Source: Lacihabitans sp. CS3-21 (GTDB lineage: Bacteria; Bacteroidota; Bacteroidia; Cytophagales; Spirosomataceae). From it: a DNA stretch of 64,000 bases. A program made the position numbers and the translations under genes. Of this stretch, positions 25,993 through 35,149 are shown one piece after another. A model generated the notes under the pieces. It saw only the letters and a list, made by a program, of their open reading frames with translations, had not been told where the DNA came from and searched no databases. The stretch is taken from positions 96,483-160,482 of the forward strand of contig NZ_RJUD01000008.1 in assembly GCF_024343675.1 (NCBI RefSeq), given 5' to 3'. Position 1 is the stretch's first letter. Every line of letters starts with the position of its first letter.

Positions 25993-28440
25993 ATGCGATT
26001 CATCAAACACTTTTGGAGCTATCTGGTCATGGTTGGCTTGATATTTTTGCTTCATAAACCCATGGGTATACTTCCACCTTTGGGCCGATTATTCAGTCCT
26101 TTTGAAGGATTTCTACAAAACACTACGAACAAAAGTACGCTTTCAGATCAAACTCTTGACTTAAATGGGGTAAAAGAAGAGGTAAAGGTAATTTATGACA
26201 ACAACCAGGTACCCCATATTTTTGCTAATAACGAAGACGACCTCTATTTTGCTCAAGGTTATGTGATGGCCAAGGACAGAATCTGGCAAATGGAGTTCTA
26301 TACCATGGTAGCGGCAGGACGACTGACCGAAATCGTAGGTGAAAGGGCCTTAGAATATGACCGATACAATAGAAGACTGGGTATGGCCAGAGCAGCAGCA
26401 AAAATTGCCGAAAATCTTAAAAGTGACCCGATTTCTTCAAAAATACTAGAGGCTTACACCAACGGAGTAAATAGTTACATTGCTCAAATTGACTATAAAA
26501 ACCTACCTGTAGAGTACAAAATATTGGGTTATTCTCCTACTCAATGGACACCCTATAAAACCATTTTGATGCTCATGAATATGCGTAATACCCTCAATGG
26601 TGGAAGTGACGACTTCAGGATTAGCAATGTAGTAGACGAATATGGCTTAGATACTGTCAAAGATCTTTTTCCCAACTATCCCGCAGAGGAGTCACCAATA
26701 ATTCCGGTAGGTACACCATGGAACTTTAAACCCTTACCAGTGACCACTCCGAGCAAAGTAATGGCTGGAAAAAATGACGATAAAGTAATTGTAAAAATAC
26801 CAAGTCCAGCTCCTGAAATAGGATCAAACAACTGGGCAGTGGGAGGAGCAAAATCTGCAACTGGATTACCTATATTGTCTAATGACCCACATTTGGGACT
26901 TACTTTGCCTTCAATATGGTATCAAATGCAATTGAGCTGTCCGACAGTTAATGTATATGGCGTAGCCTTACCTGGCTGTCCAGGGATTGTGATTGGCTAC
27001 AACAAAGATATCGCTTGGGGAGTAACCAATGTGGGCAGCGATGTAATGGATTTTTATAAAATAAGATTCAATAATGCCGAAAAAACGCATTATATGTACA
27101 ACAACAAGTGGACGCCGACCACCAAATACACCGAGGAGTTCAGACTTAAATCAGGAAAAATCGTAAAAGATACTTTGATTTATACCCACCACGGACCAGT
27201 GGTTTACAACGAATCAAAAGAAAGCAATTTCAACAAAAACGCTCCTGCGGGACATGCCATGCGTTGGATAGCACTAGAAACCTCGGGCTCGGACTTGATG
27301 ATTTTTTACTATCTCAACAGAGCCAAAAACTACGATGACTACAGAAAAGCATTGACTTTCTATACTGCACCGGCTCAAAATTTCATTTTTGCAAGTAACC
27401 AAAACGACATAGCCATCACGCCAAACGGTAAACTCCCGCTAAAGTGGAAAGAACAAGGCAAATATATATTGGATGGCTCCATGCCCGAACATGACTGGCA
27501 AGGATGGATCCCAGCTGAACAAAATCCGACTGTCAAAAACCCTCCACGTGGTTTTGTAAGCTCGGCCAATCAGTTTTCTACTGACCCAACTTATCCGTAT
27601 TATTTGGGTTGGAAATTCGCTGCACCAAATCGGGCAGTAAGAATAAATGAAAGATTGGCAGCGATGAAAAATGCCAATGCGGATAGTTTAAGGTCGATTT
27701 TGAACGATAATTATAATGTGGCAGCTAGAAGAATTTTACCTACTTTACTACCCATTTTAGAAACTTCAAAAGATGCAAGTATTGCTCCAGCCAAAGAAAT
27801 TATGAAGAAGTGGGATTTGATGAACAATCCCGATGCTGTGGGTGCTACTATTTATGAGCGTTGGGTGAAAGAACTTGAAAATTGGATTTGGGAAGATGAA
27901 TTTCCTGTAGATCAATTTATGCTACATCCAACGGAAGACCGAACTTTTGAAATGATCAAAAAGCAATCAAACGCAAAATGGTTTGACAACAAAAACACCA
28001 AAGACAAGGTTGAAACCATCAACGACATCGTATTGGGAAGTTTTAAGGCTACTATTGATAGTCTAACCCTACACAATGGTCCGATGACACCAGAAACTTG
28101 GGCTTGGGCTAAAGTAAAAAACACCTCGATAGCTCATTTGGGCAAAATACCAGGTTTTTCACGGACTGGTATTATAAACGGTGGAGGCAGAGGCATTGTA
28201 AACGCCACTTCAGAAACGCACGGACCATCATGGAGAATGGTGATTGAACTAGACAAAGAATGGCCAAGAGGTTATGGACTATATCCTGGAGGACAGTCTG
28301 GCAATGTTGGAAGTAAATATTATGACAACATGGTAGATAAATGGGCGGCAGGAAAGTTGGACACCTTGGTTTTCATGAAAAACAAAGACGAAAAATCCGC
28401 GAAATTGACCAGAACAATGACAATCAAACCTAAAAAATAA
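25993..28440 (+). CDS. Penicillin acylase family (S45) amidohydrolase
   Basis: An 815-residue N-terminal-nucleophile hydrolase precursor. A TM/signal segment at residues about 9-22 directs it to the periplasm. The alpha-chain region has VKVIYDNNQVPHIFANNEDDLYFAQGYVMAKDRIWQME compressed in the usual order (the AQGY-x-RxWQME motif). Autocleavage is expected between Gly277 and Ser278 in EIGSNNWAVGGAKS, Ser278 becoming the nucleophile, followed by LSNDPHLGLTLPSIWYQ. Family members cleave acylated amides including acyl-homoserine lactones and penicillins; the natural substrate is not visible. The 118-residue membrane protein follows 11 bases later and may be cotranscribed. Confidence 0.92.
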   Translation: MRFIKHFWSYLVMVGLIFLLHKPMGILPPLGRLFSPFEGFLQNTTNKSTLSDQTLDLNGVKEEVKVIYDNNQVPHIFANNEDDLYFAQGYVMAKDRIWQMEFYTMVAAGRLTEIVGERALEYDRYNRRLGMARAAAKIAENLKSDPISSKILEAYTNGVNSYIAQIDYKNLPVEYKILGYSPTQWTPYKTILMLMNMRNTLNGGSDDFRISNVVDEYGLDTVKDLFPNYPAEESPIIPVGTPWNFKPLPVTTPSKVMAGKNDDKVIVKIPSPAPEIGSNNWAVGGAKSATGLPILSNDPHLGLTLPSIWYQMQLSCPTVNVYGVALPGCPGIVIGYNKDIAWGVTNVGSDVMDFYKIRFNNAEKTHYMYNNKWTPTTKYTEEFRLKSGKIVKDTLIYTHHGPVVYNESKESNFNKNAPAGHAMRWIALETSGSDLMIFYYLNRAKNYDDYRKALTFYTAPAQNFIFASNQNDIAITPNGKLPLKWKEQGKYILDGSMPEHDWQGWIPAEQNPTVKNPPRGFVSSANQFSTDPTYPYYLGWKFAAPNRAVRINERLAAMKNANADSLRSILNDNYNVAARRILPTLLPILETSKDASIAPAKEIMKKWDLMNNPDAVGATIYERWVKELENWIWEDEFPVDQFMLHPTEDRTFEMIKKQSNAKWFDNKNTKDKVETINDIVLGSFKATIDSLTLHNGPMTPETWAWAKVKNTSIAHLGKIPGFSRTGIINGGGRGIVNATSETHGPSWRMVIELDKEWPRGYGLYPGGQSGNVGSKYYDNMVDKWAAGKLDTLVFMKNKDEKSAKLTRTMTIKPKK

Positions 28441-28451
28441 AATACTAGATT

Positions 28452-28808
28452 ATGTTATACTTATTAATATTAGTAATCGGAGGCATAGCCTCATACTTTG
28501 GCCCTTGGTGGATTATAGCTCCAGTGGCCTTGTCTCTTTGTTGGTGGAAAGCCAAAACACCCAAAGAAGGCTATTTGATTTCAGCCGCAGCTACAGTGAG
28601 TTTGTGGATTGGATATGCTACATTTTTAAATGCAACGGCTGACGTGAACTTGATAGACAAAATAGCCGAAATGTTTACAGGCGGAGCAGGTTTCTTGTCG
28701 AAAATTCCGAAAATAGGCCTTGTATTTGGCATTATAACCATCATAGCGACTGCTATTGGCGGTTTTGCTGGCATGTCGGGTGTACAGATGAGGAGGTATT
28801 TTAAGTAA
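28452..28808 (+). CDS. Small membrane protein, three to four TM segments
   Basis: A 118-residue hydrophobic protein of unknown family, with TM stretches at about residues 3-28, 40-60 and 88-112. It starts 11 bases after the penicillin-acylase stop, suggesting cotranscription. A basic C-terminus (MRRYFK) predicts a cytoplasmic end. No function proposed. Confidence 0.65.
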   Translation: MLYLLILVIGGIASYFGPWWIIAPVALSLCWWKAKTPKEGYLISAAATVSLWIGYATFLNATADVNLIDKIAEMFTGGAGFLSKIPKIGLVFGIITIIATAIGGFAGMSGVQMRRYFK

Positions 28809-28905
28809 AATATTATAAGAAATGAAGGCTTTGGAAAGCCTTCCATTTTGTTTCTATGTATTCGATTCATATTCTCCTTTTCTTTAGATTAATCATTAAA
28901 ATAAT

Positions 28906-28913
28906 TATATTTG
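28906..28913 (+). promoter_or_regulatory. Predicted -7 element of the OmpH/Skp gene
   Basis: TATATTTG followed by CACCC, the same extended pattern as at tRNA-Gln and glutamate dehydrogenase. The ORF starts 30 bases after the box. Confidence 0.55.
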
Positions 28914-28942
28914 CACCCTTATTCAGAAAATAAAACATTTAA

Positions 28943-29536
28943 ATGAAAAAAATAAGCTTACTATTTTTAGGTCTTTCGATGGCCATTTTGGGTTGCGACA
29001 AAGCAGCTGGTGACTCAAAAACTGGCGGTCAACCTTCAGGCAGAATTGTATATGTAAACACAGATACATTATTGAACAACTACGAATATTACAAAGACGT
29101 AGTGAAAGAATTTGACAGCAAAAGATTTGCTCTTGAGAATGATTTGGCCAAAAGAACACAATCGTTCCAAAACGAAGTGGCATTGTTTCAAAGACGTGCA
29201 CAAGCAGGAGGTATGACTGAAGAGCAAGGAAAAAGCACCCAGTTGGCCCTACAACAAAAAGAGCAAGACATCATGATGTTCAGAGACAATGCAGCGGGTA
29301 ACTTACAGCAAGAACAAGCCAAAAAAACGGACGAATTATTGACAAACATTCAGACCTACTTGAAAAAATATAACTCTGGAAACAAGTTTGACATGGTGAT
29401 TGGCTACTCAAAAGGTGGTGGTGTTTTGTATGCCAAAGAAGACTTGGACATCACTCAAGATGTATTGAAAGGACTTAATGAAGAATACAAAAGTTCTGGC
29501 AAAAAACCAGCTGCAGCTGATTCGACCAAGAAATAA
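28943..29536 (+). CDS. OmpH/Skp family lipoprotein
   Basis: A 197-residue periplasmic chaperone-like protein. The signal ends in the lipobox ILGCDKAAG, with Cys18 as the lipidation site, so it is a lipoprotein variant rather than the soluble Skp type. RIVYVNTDTLLNNYEYYKDV is the conserved OmpH start. The middle (about residues 60-145) is Gln/Lys/Glu-rich and predicted helical coiled coil (the Skp tentacles), followed by FDMVIGYSKGGGVLYAKEDLDIT, the conserved C-terminal strand-helix. Expected to help fold outer-membrane proteins. Convergent with lptB through a shared hairpin. Confidence 0.88.
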   Translation: MKKISLLFLGLSMAILGCDKAAGDSKTGGQPSGRIVYVNTDTLLNNYEYYKDVVKEFDSKRFALENDLAKRTQSFQNEVALFQRRAQAGGMTEEQGKSTQLALQQKEQDIMMFRDNAAGNLQQEQAKKTDELLTNIQTYLKKYNSGNKFDMVIGYSKGGGVLYAKEDLDITQDVLKGLNEEYKSSGKKPAAADSTKK

Positions 29537-29560
29537 TATTTTTAGAAATAGATATTCAAG

Positions 29561-29589
29561 AAAAGGCGAGACCGAAAATCTCGTCTTTT
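29561..29589. terminator. Bidirectional terminator between OmpH and lptB
   Basis: AAAAGGCGAGA (29561-29571) pairs with TCTCGTCTTTT (29579-29589), with T-runs both ways. Confidence 0.8.
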
Positions 29590-29596
29590 TTTATTT

Positions 29597-30334
29597 TTAA
29601 AACTTACGTTTCAACTCAAAATTCATTCCCAAATACACTTTTCTCACTAACTCATCAGCGGCTAATTCTTCGGCAGTACCTTGCCTCAAAATTTTTCCTT
29701 CAAAAAGCAAATAGGCTCGATCAGTAATAGAAAGGGTTTCGTTTACGTTGTGGTCGGTTATCAATATTCCTATGTTCCGGTGTTTCAACTTGGCTACTAT
29801 ACTTTGTATTTCTTCGACAGCTATGGGATCCACTCCGGCAAAAGGCTCATCTAACAAGATAAATTTTGGATCAACCGCCAAGGCTCTAGCAATCTCCGTT
29901 CTCCTTCGCTCGCCACCCGAAAGCACAATTCCCTTGTTTTTGCGTACATGTGTAAGGCTAAATTCCTCTAAAAGGGACTCCGTTTTTTCCTTACGTTGTT
30001 GATTGGTCATTTTTGGCAGAGCCAATTCCATTACACCGAGTATATTTTCTTCAACTGTCAAATCTCTAAAAACAGAAGCCTCCTGAGCCAAATATCCGAT
30101 TCCTAATTTGGCACGTTTGTACATTGGCAAGCTGGTGATATCCACGTCATCAAGCCAAATCTTGCCCTCATTAGGTTTTACCAAACCAACTGCCATGTAA
30201 AAAGAGGTGGTTTTTCCAGCACCATTCGGCCCCAAAAGACCAACAATTTCTCCTTGAGCCACTTGGTAGCTCACTTCATTGTTCACAAATCTTTGACCGT
30301 ATTTTTTTATAAGATTTTCAGTGCGTAATATCAT
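29597..30334 (-). CDS. lptB: LPS export ABC transporter ATP-binding protein
   Basis: A 245-residue ABC ATPase. Walker A is [11 protein letters not shown] (about residues 35-45), the signature is [15 protein letters not shown], Walker B is [14 protein letters not shown], and the switch His is in [12 protein letters not shown]. The combination of [21 protein letters not shown] and an N-terminal [13 protein letters not shown] is characteristic of LptB, which powers LPS transport from the inner membrane with LptFG and LptC. Those partners are not in the window. Monocistronic here. Confidence 0.94.
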   Translation of the reverse strand: MILRTENLIKKYGQRFVNNEVSYQVAQGEIVGLLGPNGAGKTTSFYMAVGLVKPNEGKIWLDDVDITSLPMYKRAKLGIGYLAQEASVFRDLTVEENILGVMELALPKMTNQQRKEKTESLLEEFSLTHVRKNKGIVLSGGERRRTEIARALAVDPKFILLDEPFAGVDPIAVEEIQSIVAKLKHRNIGILITDHNVNETLSITDRAYLLFEGKILRQGTAEELAADELVRKVYLGMNFELKRKF

Positions 30335-30405
30335 GCTTTGTCAATTTGGCTGTAAAAATACCAATTTATTCTTTAAGTGAGGATGTTAAAAAATGTTAGG
30401 TCGCC

Positions 30406-32130
30406 CTAAAACTTTATATCCCGAACAAACAACTGCAAAGTTGTTTTATCTCTAAACGTATTTTCTTCAATCGAATAGGCCATGCTGAATTTATTTCCAG
30501 CTTTAAGAACTTGGTAAAAATCGTCCACCATTCCGAAGCCAATGGCCGCAAAAACTGAGCCTGTGTCTTCGTCCAAAATCTCCAATTTTAGGTGTTTTTC
30601 TTTTAAAATTCTCGGTTCCGCAGCTAAGGACAGGTTTTCCGAAACAAAAATAGGTTGCATATTGTGTGGCCCAAAAGGAGCCATTTGTTTCATGATTCTA
30701 TAAAACTTCGGACTGATTTCTGATAAATCTATTTTAATATCAATATTAATTTTAGGAACCAATTGCTCCTCCAAAATCATTTCGTTTACGATTTGATCAA
30801 AATGAGCTCTGAATTCATCAATTTTTTCAATTTCGATGGTCATACCGGCCGCATGCATGTGCCCACCAAACTGTATCAACAAATGTGCACTGCGTTCGAT
30901 AGCCGCATACAAATCAAAACCCGGCACCGACCTTGCCGAACCAGCTGCCACTTTATCGCCTGATTTGGTGAATATGATGGTTGGCCTATGAAAATTTTCA
31001 ATGCACCTTGAAGCCACGATACCAATGACCCCTTTGTGCCAATTTTCAGAAAACAAAACGGTACTTTTGGCCATATTGAGCAACCAATCATCTTTCCGAA
31101 TCATCTCTAAAGCCTCCTCGGTTATTCTTGAATCATGCCCTTTTCGCTCGTTGTTATTATTTTGAATTTCGTAGGCAAAACTCAATGCCTCATCAAAATC
31201 ATCTGCCAAAAGTAACTGAACTGCAGCTTTTGCGTGTTTTATCCTACCAGCCGCATTGATTCTTGGTCCGAGTACAAATACAACGTTTTCGATGCTCATT
31301 TCTCCTGAAAAACCAGCCACTTGCTTAAGAGCTTTCAGCCCAGTTCGCGGATTCTCATTTATTTTTTTAAGACCGAAATAAGCCAAAATTCTATTTTCAC
31401 CAACTATTGGCACAATATCAGACGCGATACTAACCATGGCCAAATCTAAAAACTCAAACAGGTTTTCAATTGGAATCTCTTTTCGAATACAAAACGCCGT
31501 AAGTAGCTTAAATCCAACTCCATTACCCGTCAATTCTTTGAATGGATATGGGCAATCTGAGCGTTTGGGGTCTAAAACCGCCACTGCATCTGGGAGTTCA
31601 TCGCCTGGTTCGTGATGGTCACATATGATAAATTCTATACCATATTTCGCTTGGGCATAAGCTATTTTATCAATAGATTTTATGCCACAGTCTAGACTGA
31701 TCATCAAAGTAGCCCCAATTTCTGCAGCATAATCAATTCCCAGATTAGAAATCCCATATCCCTCCTTATATCTATCTGGATTATAATACTCTATGTTCGG
31801 ATAATATTTTTTCAGAAAACCATAAAACAAAGCTACGGCGGTGGTTCCGTCTACGTCATAATCTCCAAAAATTAAGATTTTCTCATTTTCATCAACCGCC
31901 TTTATCAATCTGTTAACCGCAATATCCATATCTTTCATAAAAAACGGATCGTGCAAATCTTCAATTTGTGGTCTAAAAAAGTGTTTTGCTTCGTCAAAAT
32001 CTTTCACGCCACGTTGCCAAAGCATGGTGGCCATAGATTTAGAAATAGAGAGCTGGTTTATCAAGTTATTGACGATTTCAGTCTCATTCGGTAGAAGTGG
32101 TGCGGGTTTAAAATTCCAGTTTTTTTCCAT
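30406..32130 (-). CDS. recJ: Single-stranded-DNA-specific exonuclease RecJ
   Basis: A 574-residue DHH-family 5'-3' exonuclease used in recombination and mismatch repair. GDYDVDGTTAVALF is the first metal-binding motif, SLDCGIKS the second and FIICDHHEPGDELPDA the DHH motif itself. DHHA1 motifs include GRINAAGRIKHAKAA and FGGHMHAAGMTI (the GGH motif). The OB domain follows. I use the ATG at 32130 (MEKNWNFKP); a TTG at 32139 would add three residues and falls in a -7-like box. No other repair genes adjacent. Confidence 0.95.
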   Translation of the reverse strand: MEKNWNFKPAPLLPNETEIVNNLINQLSISKSMATMLWQRGVKDFDEAKHFFRPQIEDLHDPFFMKDMDIAVNRLIKAVDENEKILIFGDYDVDGTTAVALFYGFLKKYYPNIEYYNPDRYKEGYGISNLGIDYAAEIGATLMISLDCGIKSIDKIAYAQAKYGIEFIICDHHEPGDELPDAVAVLDPKRSDCPYPFKELTGNGVGFKLLTAFCIRKEIPIENLFEFLDLAMVSIASDIVPIVGENRILAYFGLKKINENPRTGLKALKQVAGFSGEMSIENVVFVLGPRINAAGRIKHAKAAVQLLLADDFDEALSFAYEIQNNNNERKGHDSRITEEALEMIRKDDWLLNMAKSTVLFSENWHKGVIGIVASRCIENFHRPTIIFTKSGDKVAAGSARSVPGFDLYAAIERSAHLLIQFGGHMHAAGMTIEIEKIDEFRAHFDQIVNEMILEEQLVPKINIDIKIDLSEISPKFYRIMKQMAPFGPHNMQPIFVSENLSLAAEPRILKEKHLKLEILDEDTGSVFAAIGFGMVDDFYQVLKAGNKFSMAYSIEENTFRDKTTLQLFVRDIKF

Positions 32131-32136
32131 AATCAA

Positions 32137-32144
32137 CAAATTTA
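32137..32144 (-). promoter_or_regulatory. -7-like element abutting recJ start
   Basis: Minus strand TAAATTTG ends seven bases before the recJ ATG. If it is used, the transcript would have almost no leader. No convincing -33 element is seen. Confidence 0.3.
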
Positions 32145-32240
32145 GAAATTATGGCACAGAAATTGAAATCAAATCAAAAGAAAACATGCAATGTTGACAT
32201 TCAAAGCATCCAAGGTTTTATCCAGAAAATGTACTTTCGT

Positions 32241-32248
32241 TAAATTTG
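32241..32248 (+). promoter_or_regulatory. -7-like element upstream of trpD
   Basis: TAAATTTG at 32241-32248, with only a weak -33. A terminator-like hairpin lies between it and trpD (32267-32293), so it may drive a leader transcript. Confidence 0.35.
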
Positions 32249-32266
32249 TCAAATAAATCGTTTAAG

Positions 32267-32293
32267 AGAGTGTCGTGGAGACACTCTTTTTTT
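32267..32293 (+). terminator. Terminator-like hairpin in the trpD leader region
   Basis: AGAGTGTC (32267-32274) pairs with GACACTCT (32280-32287) around GTGGA, followed by a T-run. No supported gene ends immediately before it on this strand, and trpD starts 79 bases later. It could attenuate trpD or end a short transcript. Confidence 0.6.
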
Positions 32294-32371
32294 GTTTTTA
32301 GGCAAATAATGTTTGAATGACTTGATAAATCCTATTTCCTATACTTATTTTAGGTTTCAAAATACGTTTTA

Positions 32372-33355
32372 ATGAAAAAACTTCTAGGGAACCTTATTTC
32401 GTCCTCCCATTTGACAACTGAAGAATCTCGCGAGGCTATAGTACTTATTGGATCTGGAGAAGTAAATGCTGCACAAATAGCCGCTTTTTTAATGGGAATT
32501 CAACAAAAAGGCATCTCTGTGGACGAGTTGAAGGGATTTCGTGAAGGGATGCTCGAACTGGCTATACCTATTGATCTTTCAGCGTTTGACCCTATGGATG
32601 TATGTGGCACTGGTGGGGATGGAAAAGACACTTTTAACATTTCTACCACTTCTGCATTTGTGGTGGCGGGTGCAGGCCAAAATGTAGCTAAGCATGGCAA
32701 CCACGGCGTGAGTTCTCCCGTGGGAAGCAGTACAGTTTTAGAACATCTAGGCGTAAAGTTTACCAATGATGTAGATTTCCTCCGCTCTAAAATAGAAAAA
32801 GCAGGCATTTGCTATCTGCACGCACCATTATTTCATCCTGCTATGCGATTTGTCGGACCAATCAGAAAAGAATTAGGCATAAAGACTTTCTTCAACATAT
32901 TAGGCCCATTAATGAATCCTGCCAAAGTGCAGAAACAATTAAGTGGCGTCTTTGACATAAACACGTTTGAGTTATACAAAAATCTCTTTCTTTCTTCAGG
33001 TACAAAATTTGGCGTTTTGCATGCCATAGATGGCTACGACGAGGTATCGTTGACTGGTGATTTCAGATTTGCGAATGGGCAAAGCGATGATTTACTGAGT
33101 CCTTCAAATTTTAATTTCGAAAGAATAAATCCTCAAGAGCTCTCAGGAGGAGAAACCCTAGAAGAATCGGGAAAAATCATGATCAATATTCTAAAAAACC
33201 AAGGATCCAAAGCCCAAACCGACACCGTACTTATCAATGCCGCTATAGCCTTGAGTGTAGCAAGAGACATCAAAATAGAAGAAGGAATAGCCCAAGCAAA
33301 GGAATCACTGGAAAGCGGAAAAGCGTTTCAGAGTTTAGAACTTTTGGTGGCCTAA
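32372..33355 (+). CDS. trpD: Anthranilate phosphoribosyltransferase
   Basis: A 327-residue enzyme transferring phosphoribosyl from PRPP to anthranilate, second step of tryptophan synthesis. The PRPP-binding motif CGTGGDGKDTFNIST is near residue 74, KHGNHGVSSPVGSSTVLEHLG follows (NHG-x-S/SSxDxLExLG region), and FFNILGPLMNPA is conserved. The fold and length fit TrpD. No other trp genes are in the window, so it is separated from a trp operon here. The leader contains a hairpin that could regulate it. Confidence 0.95.
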   Translation: MKKLLGNLISSSHLTTEESREAIVLIGSGEVNAAQIAAFLMGIQQKGISVDELKGFREGMLELAIPIDLSAFDPMDVCGTGGDGKDTFNISTTSAFVVAGAGQNVAKHGNHGVSSPVGSSTVLEHLGVKFTNDVDFLRSKIEKAGICYLHAPLFHPAMRFVGPIRKELGIKTFFNILGPLMNPAKVQKQLSGVFDINTFELYKNLFLSSGTKFGVLHAIDGYDEVSLTGDFRFANGQSDDLLSPSNFNFERINPQELSGGETLEESGKIMINILKNQGSKAQTDTVLINAAIALSVARDIKIEEGIAQAKESLESGKAFQSLELLVA

Positions 33356-33390
33356 AAACCGTCTTAAATACGAAAATCTAGTTCATGATT

Positions 33391-33419
33391 TTGAATTTAA
33401 ACCTAATTGAGTAAATTTG
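33391..33419 (+). promoter_or_regulatory. Predicted promoter of the toxin-antitoxin/isomerase operon
   Basis: TTG at 33391-33393, 18-base spacer, TAAATTTG at 33412-33419. The antitoxin ATG is 21 bases after the box. Confidence 0.55.
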
Positions 33420-33439
33420 AATATTAAAATCTTCAAAAA

Positions 33440-33667
33440 ATGGTAGCTTTAGTTGGTACTTATCTCAACGGTCAGGTAAAACTGGATAAAGAATTTCCTT
33501 CAAAAAAACCCTTGAAGGTAATTGTAACCTTCTTAGAAGAAGTTGATGTAGAAAAAAGTAATGGTATTCAACTTAGTGATTTTTCTTTTTCTAAAAGTCA
33601 AAAAAATCTCATTGATTTAAAGAGTTCGCTCAGCGATTCTTTAATTGATGAAAGAGATGGGCTATGA
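33440..33667 (+). CDS. VapB-like antitoxin
   Basis: A 75-residue protein directly upstream of a PIN-domain gene, overlapping it by four bases (ATGA), the classic toxin-antitoxin arrangement. The N-terminal half (MVALVGTYLNGQVKLDKEFPSKKPLKVIVTFLE compressed in order) is beta-strand rich, as in the DNA-binding/dimerisation parts of small antitoxins, and the C-terminus (residues about 48-75) is a charged tail that may wrap the toxin. It is presumably an autorepressor of the operon. The family assignment is by context and pattern. Confidence 0.75.
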   Translation: MVALVGTYLNGQVKLDKEFPSKKPLKVIVTFLEEVDVEKSNGIQLSDFSFSKSQKNLIDLKSSLSDSLIDERDGL

Positions 33668-34095
33668 AAATTTTTCTAGATACCTCCGCACTTATAAAAT
33701 TATATCACCAAGAATCTGGCACTCAAGAAATTGAAAGTTTATTTAATAACTTCAAGATTACAGCAATTTATCTTTCTGAATTAGCAAAAATTGAATTTAC
33801 TTCTACAATCTGGAAAAAGGTTAGAACAAAAGAAATTAGTGAAAATACCGCCAAAATCACAATTGCCCTTTTCGAAACCGACTTTGACAAATTCTCATTT
33901 ATTTCAATCGATAGTATGATACTTGAGCAATCAAGATTACTGTTTTCAGACTACGGAGAACTTGGATTAAGAACACTAGACGGTATTCAATTATCGACAG
34001 CAATTTCCCTTAAAACATATTCAGACTTATTCATCACATCTGATATTCTCTTAAAATCATTTTTCGAAAAAGAAGGATTAAAAACTAATATATAA
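33664..34095 (+). CDS. PIN-domain ribonuclease toxin, VapC-like
   Basis: A 143-residue PIN domain. The acidic active-site residues are visible: Asp6 in KIFLDTSALIKLY, a Glu at 39 or 44 in YLSELAKIEF, Asp106 in LRTLDGIQL and Asp127 in ITSDILL. These coordinate Mg2+/Mn2+ for RNA cleavage in VapC toxins. Length is typical. The gene overlaps the antitoxin start and its stop is one base from the start of the downstream isomerase, so all three are likely cotranscribed. Target RNA is unknown. Confidence 0.85.
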   Translation: MKIFLDTSALIKLYHQESGTQEIESLFNNFKITAIYLSELAKIEFTSTIWKKVRTKEISENTAKITIALFETDFDKFSFISIDSMILEQSRLLFSDYGELGLRTLDGIQLSTAISLKTYSDLFITSDILLKSFFEKEGLKTNI

Positions 34096-34096
34096 T

Positions 34097-35008
34097 ATGC
34101 TTAAACTAGGTTTTGTATCTGCCATATTAGCAGATTATAGCTTTGAAAACGTTGTCGATTTTGCGGCAAATAATGATTTCAAATGTGTTGAAATAATGTG
34201 CTGGCCAGGTGATTCTGCAGACGCACGCAGATATGCAGGCGTTACACATATCGATGTGGAAAATATGGATATCAAGCACATCAATAATTATTTGAACCAA
34301 AAAAAAATAAGCATCTCTGGGCTTGGTTATTACCCAAATCCACTAGATGCAGACCCCAAGAAATCCGAGTTTTATATTGAACACATCAAGAAAATCATTA
34401 GAGCCTGTAATCAGTTGGGCGTACCAGTGATGAACACTTTCATAGGTAGAAATCAAGCACTTAACATGCAAGACAACCTTGAATTATTCAAAATACTTTG
34501 GAAACCTATCATAGAAACCGCAGAACAAGAAGGTATCAAAATAGGTATAGAAAACTGCCCAATGTTTTTTACAAATGACGAATGGCCAGGAGGTAAAAAC
34601 TTAGCAATTTCGCCTGCTGTTTGGGATAGAATGTTTGAGACCTTCCCTACCCCACTTTTTGGTTTGAACTACGACCCTTCGCACATGATTTTTCAGATGA
34701 TGGATGAAATCAGACCGATTTACCAATACAAAGACCGCCTGCATCATGTACACATCAAAGACGTAAAAGTGTACAAAGACAAACTCGACAGAGTGGGTAT
34801 TTTGGCCAATCCATTAGAATATCATTCTCCAAAACTGCCAGGACTGGGCGATGTAAATTGGAGAGCTTTCTTTGCGGCTTTGACAGACGTCCGCTATCGT
34901 GGACCTGTAGTTATTGAAGTAGAAGACAAGGCTTATGAAGGCAGTGAAGAAGATGTACATGCTGCAATCAGAACAGCAAGGAATTATGTGAAGCAATTTT
35001 TGGATTAA
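34097..35008 (+). CDS. Sugar phosphate isomerase/epimerase (xylose isomerase-like TIM barrel)
   Basis: A 303-residue AP-endonuclease-2-fold enzyme. The opening KLGFVSAILADYSFENVVDFAANN is the first strand-helix, GIKIGIENCPMFFTNDEWPGG contains the metal-binding Glu, FGLNYDPSHMIFQMMD the Asp/His pair, HHVHIKDVKVYKD the next His, and the end ...GPVVIEVEDKAYEG the last Glu. These metal ligands fit the family. The exact sugar is unknown. It begins one base after the PIN toxin stop, and the TA pair appears spliced in front of it. Confidence 0.9.
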   Translation: MLKLGFVSAILADYSFENVVDFAANNDFKCVEIMCWPGDSADARRYAGVTHIDVENMDIKHINNYLNQKKISISGLGYYPNPLDADPKKSEFYIEHIKKIIRACNQLGVPVMNTFIGRNQALNMQDNLELFKILWKPIIETAEQEGIKIGIENCPMFFTNDEWPGGKNLAISPAVWDRMFETFPTPLFGLNYDPSHMIFQMMDEIRPIYQYKDRLHHVHIKDVKVYKDKLDRVGILANPLEYHSPKLPGLGDVNWRAFFAALTDVRYRGPVVIEVEDKAYEGSEEDVHAAIRTARNYVKQFLD

Positions 35009-35149
35009 AAACATCAAAATAATAGCTTACTAATATACTAAAATTTAAGTACTTAACATTCAAGATTGGAAGCTTCTCTAAGATTTATTAGAATAAAATT
35101 CCAACTTTGTAGTTTGTTTCGGGGTCAATAAGAAAAAACAACATTACAA

